Below are positions 1-6,665 of a stretch of 64,000 nucleotides of DNA, one piece after another (position 1 is the stretch's first letter; each line of letters starts with the position of its first letter). The translations under genes and the position numbers were made by a program. The stretch spans positions 30,621 to 94,620 of the forward strand of contig NZ_LGQZ01000101.1 of NCBI RefSeq assembly GCF_003116015.1. The letters run 5' to 3'. Source of the DNA: Azospirillum sp. TSO22-1 (GTDB lineage: Bacteria; Pseudomonadota; Alphaproteobacteria; Azospirillales; Azospirillaceae). The notes below the pieces were generated by a model. That model had not been told where the DNA came from and did not search any database. It was given only the letters and a program-made list of their open reading frames with translations.

Positions 1-813
1 CAGGCCAGCGTGCAGCACGTGGTGGAATCCGTGTCGTCCTCGGCGGTCGAACTGCACGCCGCCGCCGAGGGCATGGCCGGCACCGCGGAGGACGCGACGC
101 GGCGGCTGGCGGCCTTCTCCTCCACGTCGGAGAGCACGGCCAGCAACGTGCAGCGCGTCGCGGCGGCGGCCGAGCAGCTTTCCGCCTCGGTGGGGGAGAT
201 CGGCCGGCAGGTCGCGCAGTCCACCGCCATGGCCGGCCGGGCGGTGGCCGAGGCGGGCCGCACCGGCGGGCTGGTGCAGGCGTTGTCCTCCTCGGCGCAG
301 ACCATCGGCAAGGTGGTGGACCTGATCAACCGCATCGCCCACCAGACCAATCTGCTGGCGCTCAACGCCACCATCGAGGCGGCGCGGGCGGGCGAGATGG
401 GCAAGGGCTTCGCGGTGGTGGCCAGCGAGGTGAAAAGCCTCGCCAACCAGACCGCGCACGCCACCGACGAGATCGGCCAGCAGGTCGCCGCCATCCAGCA
501 GGCGACGGCCGGCACGGTGGAGGCGATCTCCGCCATCACCGCCATGGTCGGCGACATCGACCGCGTCGCCGCGACGATTGCCGTTGCCGTCGAGCAGCAG
601 GGCAGGGCGACGCAGGAGATCGCCCGCAACATCCATGAGGCGGCGTCCGGCACCAGCCACCTCTCGTCCGACAGCGCGACGCTGACCGTGGCGGTCGGCG
701 AGACCGGCACCGCGGCCGGGCAGGTGCTGCACGCGGCGGATGACCTGTCCGCCCAGTCCGACCGCCTGCGCCAGGAGGTGGAGCGGTTCCTCCAGCAGAT
801 CCGGATGGGGTGA
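1..813 (+). CDS. Methyl-accepting chemotaxis protein, C-terminal part (cut by the window edge)
   Basis: The frame is open to the first base, so only the last 270 residues are present and no start can be given. They form the cytoplasmic signalling hairpin of a chemoreceptor. The conserved tip that contacts CheA and CheW is visible around residues 110-130 (QTNLLALNATIEAARAG), followed by the usual KGFAVVASEVKSLA segment. Long Ala/Glu/Gln-rich heptads lie on both sides. No membrane segment or sensor domain is inside the window; it would lie to the left. The product is expected to relay ligand or redox information to the flagellar motor through CheA. The gene ends at a TGA at 811-813 and is followed by a 450 bp region without a credible gene. 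Confidence 0.95.
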   Translation, partial: QASVQHVVESVSSSAVELHAAAEGMAGTAEDATRRLAAFSSTSESTASNVQRVAAAAEQLSASVGEIGRQVAQSTAMAGRAVAEAGRTGGLVQALSSSAQTIGKVVDLINRIAHQTNLLALNATIEAARAGEMGKGFAVVASEVKSLANQTAHATDEIGQQVAAIQQATAGTVEAISAITAMVGDIDRVAATIAVAVEQQGRATQEIARNIHEAASGTSHLSSDSATLTVAVGETGTAAGQVLHAADDLSAQSDRLRQEVERFLQQIRMG

Positions 814-861
814 CATCGTTCTCCCCTGCGGGGGGAGCGGCGGCCTCGCCAGCCGAATGGA

Positions 862-888
862 ACACTGTGAAACACCATGGAACAGTGT
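862..888. other. Inverted repeat in the gap after the receptor gene
   Basis: Seven-base arms ACACTGT (862-868) and ACAGTGT (882-888) are separated by 13 bases. The word TGGAACA also occurs twice, 20 bp apart (858 and 878). The region lies between converging genes, where no promoter is needed, so a role is unclear. Apart from this and the repeat at 1073-1182, I see nothing in 814-1264. Confidence 0.35.
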
Positions 889-1072
889 GCGGGGCGTGTT
901 CAGTTCACCGTTCCGTTCCTTGCGTGTTAGGGACTTAAATCCTAGATCGACGCGCCGGGCATGGCAAGAATTTTCGCTGTCGGGGAAGACCGCTGCCCGA
1001 CCCTCCCGAGCTTTGCTTGGGTCCAGCCCTCTCCCTGTGGGGTGCTGTTGTCTTTCAAATTCAGAAACTTAA

Positions 1073-1182
1073 CCGTCATCCCCGCGAAAGCGGGGATCCA
1101 AGACAGAGCCGCGTCGGCGGCGATATGAATCATATGGCTCGCAGACGCGAGCACTGGATCCCCGCCTTCGCGAGGATGACGG
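1073..1182. repeat. Dispersed palindromic element, copy 1
   Basis: The element starts with CCGTCATCCCCGCG and ends with an almost exact inverse copy (CGCGAGGATGACGG). Each arm is itself a small hairpin (CCCCGC..GCGGGG) followed by ATCCA. The roughly 55 bp between the arms is unrelated to the centre of the second copy at 27466-27553. Conserved ends with a variable middle resemble the REP/MITE-like elements common in proteobacterial intergenic DNA. It sits between converging genes, and the outer arms could act as a transcription stop. Confidence 0.75.
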
Positions 1183-1264
1183 AAAATATCATGAAATTCA
1201 GATGCTTACTGCATCGTTGTGGTCTATGCATACCGTATCGCGGAGCAGGGTGAGGGCATCATTC

Positions 1265-1729
1265 CTATTCCACGTACACCACCAGCATCTCGGCGACGCA
1301 GGCGGGGCGGGGGGAGCCTTCGAGTTCGACGGTGGCTTCGACGGTGATCAGGTGGCGCCGCCCGTCCTGCGGCTCCACCGCCTTCAGGCGGAAGCCGGCG
1401 CGAACCCGGCCGCCGGCCGGCACCGGGGCGGTGAAGCGCACGCGGTTGAAGCCGTAGTTGAGCTTCGTCGCCACGTCGTCCACCGCGAACGCCTGCGCCG
1501 CCAGCACCGGCAGCAGCGACAGCGTCAGCAGGCCGTGCGCGACGGTCGTGCCGTAAGGGGATTCCCGCGCCGCCCGCTCCGGGTCGGTGTGGATCCACTG
1601 GTCGTCGCCGGTGGCGCCGGCAAAGGCATCGATGCGGTCCTGCCCGACCGTCAGCCAGTCGCTGACGCCCAGCACGTCGCCGACGCGGTTGGCCAGGGTG
1701 GGGATGCCGGGGATGCGTTCCGCCGCCAT
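1265..1729 (-). CDS. MaoC-family (R)-hydratase / dehydratase
   Basis: This 154-residue hot-dog-fold protein is of the MaoC type, which hydrates trans-2-enoyl-CoA to 3-hydroxyacyl-CoA. The diagnostic segment DDQWIHTDPERA, with the catalytic Asp and His, lies near residues 37-48 and is followed by GTTVAHGLLTLSLLP, the usual substrate-side helix. It is the last gene of a leftward operon with an acyl-CoA ligase and an SDR dehydrogenase, so it probably acts on the CoA esters made by the ligase. The ATG at 1729 lies a few bases past the ligase stop and has GGAG nine bases upstream; an in-frame ATG at 1744 would overlap the ligase but has a poorer ribosome site. The exact substrate cannot be read from the sequence. 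Confidence 0.9.
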   Translation of the reverse strand: MAAERIPGIPTLANRVGDVLGVSDWLTVGQDRIDAFAGATGDDQWIHTDPERAARESPYGTTVAHGLLTLSLLPVLAAQAFAVDDVATKLNYGFNRVRFTAPVPAGGRVRAGFRLKAVEPQDGRRHLITVEATVELEGSPRPACVAEMLVVYVE

Positions 1730-1731
1730 GA

Positions 1732-3393
1732 TCAGGCGCTCCATTCCTGTTCCTGCAGCTCGCGCCATTGCAGCTTGCCGGTGGCGGAGCGGGGCAGGGC
1801 GTCGCGGATCTCCACCCGCGACGGGCACTTGTAGGCCGCCATGTTGGCGCGGCACCAGGCGATGATGTCCTCCTCGCCGACGCTGCCGCTGTGGCTGTCG
1901 CGTAGGATCACGCAGGCCTTCACCGTCTCGCCGCGCCGCGCGTCGGGCGACGCGATGACGCACACCTCGGCGATGGCCGGGTGGCGCAGCATCAGCGCCT
2001 CCACCTCCGTCGGCCAGACCTTGAAGCCGGAGGCGTTGATCATCCGCTTCACCCGGTCGACGATGAAGAAGTAGCCGTCCTCGTCGTAATAGCCGAGGTC
2101 GCCGGTGCGGAAGAAGCGCTTGCCGTCCAGCTCGATGAACGCCTCGGCGGTGCCCTGGGGATCGTTCCAATAGCCCTTGAACAGCTGCGGGCCGTGGATG
2201 AGGATCTCGCCCACCTCGCCCGGCGGCAGCTCGCGGCCGTCCTCGACGCTGACCACGCGGCTGTCCACGTCGAAGATCGGGATGCCCAGGCACTGGCGCT
2301 TCGGGTGCTCGACCGGGTTGATGTGCGTGCTGGCCGCGGTCTCCGACAGGCCGTAACCCTCGATGTAGTCGAGGCCGGTGACCTCGCGCAGCCGCCCGGC
2401 GATCACCTCGGGCATGGCGGCGCCGCCGCCGCCGATGGCCTCCAGGCTGGAGAGGTCGAAGCGGCGGATCTCCGGGTCGTTGACGAAGTCGATGGCCATG
2501 GTGGTGATGCTGCGCCAGCGCCCGACGCGGTGGCGCTGGATCAGCTCGGCGGCGACGCGGCGGTCCCAGCGGCTCATGATCACCATGGTGCAGCCCATGT
2601 AGATCGGCTGGTTCATCGCCGCCTGCATGCCGGTCACGTGGAACAGCGGCAGCGTGACGAGGTGCGTGGAGTCCGGCGCCATCGGGCTCCAGACGAGGCC
2701 GGCGACCAGCGGCATCATCACCGTGCGGTGCGTGTGCATGCACCCCTTCGGGTTGCCGGTGGTGCCGGAGCTGTAGGGGAACACCGCCCAGTCGTCGGGC
2801 TGCGTGGTGGACGGCGCCGCCGTCTCCCCCGCCGCCAGCGCGTCCCGCCACGGCACGGCGCCGGCGCCGAGGTCGGCGCGGGGCGGCGCCTTGACGGCGT
2901 CGGGGACCGGCAGGTCGAAGGCCGGGTCGGCGTACTCGGCGTAGCTGGCCACCACGGCGTGCTCCAGCCCGGTCCGGCCCAGCAGCGGCTGGATGACCGG
3001 CAGCAGCTCCTGGCCGAGCAGGGCGACGCGGGCGCCGGTGTCGGCGACGAAGTGCTCCATCTCCGTGGTGCGGTTCATCGGGTTGACCGGGACGACCACG
3101 GCGTCGGCGCGCAGGATGGCGTAGTAGCCGATGACGAACTGCGGGCTGTTCTGCATGTAGAGCAGCACGCGGTCGCCCTTCGCCACGCCCAGGCGGTTCC
3201 GCAGGTAGCCGGCCAGCCGCTCCACCTGTTCGTGCAGGTCGGCGTAGGTGAGCGTCCGGCCGTAATAGACGATGGCGGCGCGGCCGGGATGGCGGCGCGC
3301 GGTGACCTCCAGGTTGAAGCTCAGGGTCGTTTCCGGGACGCTCAGATGGTGCGGCGTGCGGCGCGGCCAGACCTTGAAGTGACGATCGAACAT
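1732..3393 (-). CDS. Long/medium-chain acyl-CoA ligase (AMP-binding, FadD-like)
   Basis: The 553-residue adenylate-forming enzyme activates a carboxylic acid with ATP and CoA. All family signatures are visible: the phosphate loop YSSGTTGNPKG, the A5-like motif GYGLSETAAS, the hinge motif FRTGDLGYYDEDGYFFIVDR, and the catalytic lysine in PRSATGKLQWREL close to the C-terminus. Length fits the FadD/alkyl-CoA synthetase group. The start at 3393 (MFDRHFKVW) follows GGGGAGGAAT at good spacing. It sits 71 bp after the SDR gene and directly ahead of the MaoC gene, a layout typical of beta-oxidation-like modules. An aromatic or branched acid substrate is equally possible. The frame stays open upstream into the SDR gene, but that part is Arg/Gly-rich shadow. 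Confidence 0.93.
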   Translation of the reverse strand: MFDRHFKVWPRRTPHHLSVPETTLSFNLEVTARRHPGRAAIVYYGRTLTYADLHEQVERLAGYLRNRLGVAKGDRVLLYMQNSPQFVIGYYAILRADAVVVPVNPMNRTTEMEHFVADTGARVALLGQELLPVIQPLLGRTGLEHAVVASYAEYADPAFDLPVPDAVKAPPRADLGAGAVPWRDALAAGETAAPSTTQPDDWAVFPYSSGTTGNPKGCMHTHRTVMMPLVAGLVWSPMAPDSTHLVTLPLFHVTGMQAAMNQPIYMGCTMVIMSRWDRRVAAELIQRHRVGRWRSITTMAIDFVNDPEIRRFDLSSLEAIGGGGAAMPEVIAGRLREVTGLDYIEGYGLSETAASTHINPVEHPKRQCLGIPIFDVDSRVVSVEDGRELPPGEVGEILIHGPQLFKGYWNDPQGTAEAFIELDGKRFFRTGDLGYYDEDGYFFIVDRVKRMINASGFKVWPTEVEALMLRHPAIAEVCVIASPDARRGETVKACVILRDSHSGSVGEEDIIAWCRANMAAYKCPSRVEIRDALPRSATGKLQWRELQEQEWSA

Positions 3394-3464
3394 GCCCTGG
3401 ATTCCTCCCCTCGGCGCGGGTTCCGCCCCGCGCCTCCTTGCTTGTACGACTGGAATTACGCCCG

Positions 3465-4247
3465 TCACACCTTCATGCCGGGCAGGTTGAGCGAGGCGGT
3501 GTTGCCGCCGTCCACCGGCAGCGCCTGCCCGGTGACATAGCTGGCGTCGTCGCTGGCCAGGAAGGCGATGGCGGCGGCCACCTCCTCCGGACGGCCGTGG
3601 CGGCGCAGCTCGCAGCGGGCGCCCAGGCGGTCCTCCTTCCCGGCGGCGCGCGCCTGGTCGAAGATGCGCCGGGTCATCCCGGTCTCGATCAGGCCGGGGC
3701 AGACCGCGTTGACGCGGATGTTCCACGAACCCAGGTCGCAGGCCGCCGTCTGCGTGAAGTTGATCACCGCCGCCTTCGACGCGCTGTAGGCGTTGCCGCC
3801 GGCGCCCGAGCGGATGCCGGCCACCGACGCCGTGTTGACGATGGCGCCGCGCCCGGCCGCCTGCATGGCGCGGGCGGCGTGCTTGGTGAAATGGACGACG
3901 CCGTACAGGTTCACGGCGATGACGCGCTGCCATTCCGCCATGTCCTGGTCGGTGGCGATGGCGTAGCCGCAGGCGATGCCGGCGTTGTTGCACAGCGCGT
4001 CGATGCGGCCGAAGCGCTCCAGCGCGGCGGAAACGCAGGCCTCCACCGCCGGCTCGTCGGTGACGTCGAGCGCGTGGACGGCGAACGCCGTGCCCTCCGG
4101 CAGGCCGGCCGCCGCCTCGTGCAGCGCGTCGGCGTCGCGGTCGACCAGGACGACCGCCGCCCCCTCGGCCGCCAGCCGCCGGGCGGCGGCGTGCCCGATT
4201 CCGCTCGCGGCGCCGGTGACGATGGCGACCCGATCCGTGAAGCGCAC
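3465..4247 (-). CDS. SDR-family NAD(P)-dependent oxidoreductase
   Basis: This 260-residue classical short-chain dehydrogenase probably oxidises a 3-hydroxyacyl-CoA or similar alcohol in the same pathway as the two genes behind it. The cofactor motif TGAASGIG is near the N-terminus. NNAG follows in the middle, and the catalytic Ser, Tyr and Lys appear in NTASVAG and YSASK. The C-terminal GQALPVDGG is typical. I chose the GTG at 4247 because GGGAGGAAC stands five to seven bases before it. An ATG at 4295 would add 16 residues (QSAAATRRGR) unlike family members. It is the first gene of the leftward operon, and its promoter region contains the perfect palindrome at 4310-4330. Confidence 0.92.
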   Translation of the reverse strand: MRFTDRVAIVTGAASGIGHAAARRLAAEGAAVVLVDRDADALHEAAAGLPEGTAFAVHALDVTDEPAVEACVSAALERFGRIDALCNNAGIACGYAIATDQDMAEWQRVIAVNLYGVVHFTKHAARAMQAAGRGAIVNTASVAGIRSGAGGNAYSASKAAVINFTQTAACDLGSWNIRVNAVCPGLIETGMTRRIFDQARAAGKEDRLGARCELRRHGRPEEVAAAIAFLASDDASYVTGQALPVDGGNTASLNLPGMKV

Positions 4248-4309
4248 GCGGTTCCTCCCCCTTCTCGTTGCGGCGGCACTCTGGCACAGCGGCATGACGG
4301 CGTCAACAA

Positions 4310-4330
4310 ATGCGGAATAATATTCCGCAT
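4310..4330. promoter_or_regulatory. Perfect 21-bp palindrome, candidate repressor operator
   Basis: Ten-base arms ATGCGGAATA and TATTCCGCAT surround one central base. The site is 63 bp upstream of the SDR start and 118 bp upstream of the aminotransferase start, in the divergent promoter region. AT-rich symmetrical sites of this size are typical for TetR- or MarR-type repressors of acyl-CoA operons. No such regulator gene is adjacent, so the cognate protein is unknown. Confidence 0.6.
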
Positions 4331-4447
4331 AATGATGTCGGTCCAGAGCGCGCCATGTGGGCGCCTGGGCTTGGCGTGCACGCCGGACGCCCTGTATCGT
4401 GCCGTGCGTGCGGGCCGCGACGACGGCCGCGGAGGGGAGAGAGGACG

Positions 4448-5365
4448 ATGGCGAAGGAAAGCGCCCAGGGCTACGTGGACGACCCGCGGAACGACTCCGT
4501 CCTGGTCTACGTGGACGGGGAGTTCGTGCCGCGGAACGAGGCCAAGGTCTCGGTGTTCGACAGCGGCTTCGTGCTGGGGGACGGCGTCTGGGAGGGGTTG
4601 CGGCTGGTCCGGGGCAGGCTCCTGGCGCTCGACGACCATCTGGACCGCCTGTACGAGGGCGCCGGCGCCATCCGCATGGACATCGGCCTGGACCGCGACG
4701 CGCTGACCGGCATCGTGCGCGAGACGCTGGCCCGCAACGGCATGGAGGACGGCGCCCACATCCGCCTGATGATCACCCGCGGCCGCAAGAAGACGGTCAA
4801 CCAGGACCCGCGCTTCGTCCTCGGCCGGCCGACCATCGTGGTGGTGGCCGAATACAAGCGGCCGAAGCCGGAGACCAAGGAGAAGGGCCTGACGCTCTTC
4901 ACCTCCACCTTCCGCTGCAGCGGGCCGGACGTGTTCGACCTGCGCCTCAACTCGCACAGCCGCCTCAACCTCATCCAGGCGCTGATCCAGGCGATCGACG
5001 CCGGGGCGGACGAGGCGCTGATGCTCGACCCGCACGGCTTCGTGGCGAGCTGCAACTCGACCAACTTCTTCATCGTGCGGCGCGGCGAGCTGTGGACCTC
5101 GACCGGCCGCTTCAACTTCAAGGGGATCACCCGGCGCAAGGTGCTCGACCTCGTGCGCGCCGGCGGCGGCGCGGTGCGCGAGACCGACTTCACGCTGGCC
5201 GAGACCTACAGCGCCGACGAGGCGTTCGTGACCGGCACGCTGGGCGGCATCACCCCGGTGACGCGCATCGACGGCCGCCCCGTCGGCGACGGCCGGCCGG
5301 GCGCCTACACCCGCGCGCTGGCCGCCCGCTACGAGGCGTACATCACCGGCGAGGCCGCGCCGTGA
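4448..5365 (+). CDS. Class IV (branched-chain/D-amino-acid type) aminotransferase-like protein
   Basis: The 305-residue protein has the fold-type IV PLP layout. The N-terminal strand VLVYVDGEFVP leads into VFDSGFVLGDGVWEGLR, the usual substrate loop. The core AGADEALMLDPHGFVASCNS matches family members, and the PLP phosphate region GTLGGITPV is near the end. At the place where the cofactor lysine is normally found (K-x-x-N or K-L-N) this protein reads HSRLN, with Arg at residue 172 (codon CGC, 4961-4963), so it may not be a standard transaminase. The start at 4448 has a GGGGAGAGAGG ribosome site; the open frame upstream is not conserved-looking. It overlaps the next gene by four bases (GTGA), so the two products are probably made together. 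Confidence 0.85.
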   Translation: MAKESAQGYVDDPRNDSVLVYVDGEFVPRNEAKVSVFDSGFVLGDGVWEGLRLVRGRLLALDDHLDRLYEGAGAIRMDIGLDRDALTGIVRETLARNGMEDGAHIRLMITRGRKKTVNQDPRFVLGRPTIVVVAEYKRPKPETKEKGLTLFTSTFRCSGPDVFDLRLNSHSRLNLIQALIQAIDAGADEALMLDPHGFVASCNSTNFFIVRRGELWTSTGRFNFKGITRRKVLDLVRAGGGAVRETDFTLAETYSADEAFVTGTLGGITPVTRIDGRPVGDGRPGAYTRALAARYEAYITGEAAP

Positions 5366-6096
5366 GCGGCCCCATCCGCATCGCCATGTGGTCGGGGCCG
5401 CGCAACATCTCCACGGCGATGATGCGGGCGTGGGAGAACCGGCCCGACACCGCCGTGGTGGACGAGCCCTTCTACGCCGCCTATCTGGCGGAGACCGGCC
5501 TGGACCACCCCGGCCGCGAGGACGTGCTGGCCAGCCAGCCCACCGACTGGCGCACCGTCGCCGCCGCCCTGGTCGACGAGCCGGTGCCTGGCGGGCGGGC
5601 GATCTTCTACCAGAAGCACATGACCCACCACATGCTGCCGGGGGTCGGGCTGGACTGGACGGACCGCGTGCGCAACGCCTTCCTGATCCGCGACCCGGCG
5701 GAGGTGGTGGCCTCCTACGTGCAGCGACGCGGCAGCGTCGACCTCGCCGACATCGGCGTCGAGCGGCAGGCCGAGCTGTTCGACCGCGAGGCCGACCGGC
5801 TCGGCCGCGCGCCGCCGGTGGTGGACGCGCGCGACGTGCTGGGCGCGCCCGCCACGACACTGGCCCGGCTCTGCGACGCGCTCGGCGTGCCCTTCACCGA
5901 GGCCATGCTGCGCTGGCCGCCCGGCCGGCGCGCCACCGACGGCGTGTGGGCGCCGCATTGGTACGCATCGGTGGAGGCCTCGACCGGCTTCGGCGCACCG
6001 CCGCCGCAGGCCCCCGCGCTGTCGGGCGATCTGCTGCGGGTCGCCGAAGCGGCGCGCCCCACCTACGAGCGCCTGCACCGCTGGCGCCTCGTCTGA
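5362..6096 (+). CDS. Sulfotransferase-like P-loop protein
   Basis: The 244-residue protein starts with IRIAMWSGPRNISTAMMR, a variant of the PAPS-binding 5'-phosphosulfate loop of sulfotransferases. NAFLIRDPAEVVASY follows later, corresponding to the 3'-phosphate motif RDP..S. The rest (DEPFYAAYL, YQKHMTHHM) matches a family often annotated only as 'sulfotransferase family'. It begins with a GTG overlapping the stop of the aminotransferase-like gene, which implies translational coupling. From memory, plant aminotransferase-like proteins exist in which a domain of this kind is fused to a class IV aminotransferase domain, which would support a joint function. The substrate is unknown. Confidence 0.8.
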   Translation: MSGPIRIAMWSGPRNISTAMMRAWENRPDTAVVDEPFYAAYLAETGLDHPGREDVLASQPTDWRTVAAALVDEPVPGGRAIFYQKHMTHHMLPGVGLDWTDRVRNAFLIRDPAEVVASYVQRRGSVDLADIGVERQAELFDREADRLGRAPPVVDARDVLGAPATTLARLCDALGVPFTEAMLRWPPGRRATDGVWAPHWYASVEASTGFGAPPPQAPALSGDLLRVAEAARPTYERLHRWRLV

Positions 6097-6187
6097 CATT
6101 TCGCTTTGGGTGTGAGCCTTCCCACTCCGCCGTCGCGGCGGCCGGCATAGGGTGCGTGCGGCACGCTTGCCGGCCTTGGAGGGCATC

Positions 6188-6517
6188 ATGGCTGAGACCG
6201 ACACCCTGGAGCGCACCGCCGTCATCGTCTGCGCGCTGCTGCGCGAACTTCACGCCGTCGTGGCCGACCCGCTGGCGCCGGACGACGTCACCCTGGGCAT
6301 CCTGCTCGGAGTCGCGATGCATTGCGACGATGCGGTCGGCCCCTTCCGCGCCCAGCGCCTCATGCAGCAGGCGCCGCACATCGTGCTGAAGACGGACGCC
6401 CACGTGACGGGGGCCGAGACGCGGCGCGTCGCCCCGGTCCTGCGGGCGTTCGGGATCCACCTCCAGGCGCTGAACGCGCCGGAGCCGGCCCCGGAGGCCG
6501 TCGCCGCCGGGGAATGA
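6188..6517 (+). CDS. Conserved small hypothetical protein
   Basis: A 109-residue soluble protein with no family I recognise. It starts with MAETDTLERTAVIVCALLRELH and looks largely alpha-helical. It has a clear ribosome site (TTGGAGGGCATC) and strong GC3 bias, so it is very likely real. It contains LLGVAMHCDDAVGPFRAQRLM and ends in an Ala/Pro/Glu-rich tail. It stands alone between the sulfotransferase-like gene (92 bp upstream) and the acylase gene (148 bp downstream). Confidence 0.75.
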   Translation: MAETDTLERTAVIVCALLRELHAVVADPLAPDDVTLGILLGVAMHCDDAVGPFRAQRLMQQAPHIVLKTDAHVTGAETRRVAPVLRAFGIHLQALNAPEPAPEAVAAGE

Positions 6518-6541
6518 CGGCGCCGGCCCCGGCGCGCGGGA

Positions 6542-6568
6542 AACGCCGCCTTTCGTCCTGGCGGCGTT
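6542..6568 (+). terminator. Possible stem-loop terminator
   Basis: Nine-base arms AACGCCGCC and GGCGGCGTT enclose a nine-base loop 25 bp after the hypothetical gene. There is no long U tract, so termination would be weak or factor-dependent. Confidence 0.35.
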
Positions 6569-6665
6569 CGCGGCTTCGCTTATCTTCATCGTCATTCCCG
6601 AGGCGGTCCTCGCCCAATGGGGCGCCAAGCGGCTGCCTGAACCGGTTCCGGGGGGTGGAAGCTCG

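Noticed and set aside
1732..4287. One 851-residue leftward frame joining the ligase to upstream sequence
   Set aside because: The N-terminal 300 residues are Arg/Gly/His-rich shadow of the SDR gene in another frame; the ligase has its own ribosome site and start at 3393.
5395..6225. Long leftward frames across the sulfotransferase-like gene
   Set aside because: They have no ribosome site, are rich in Arg, Pro and Ala, and mirror the high-GC codon bias of the real gene.
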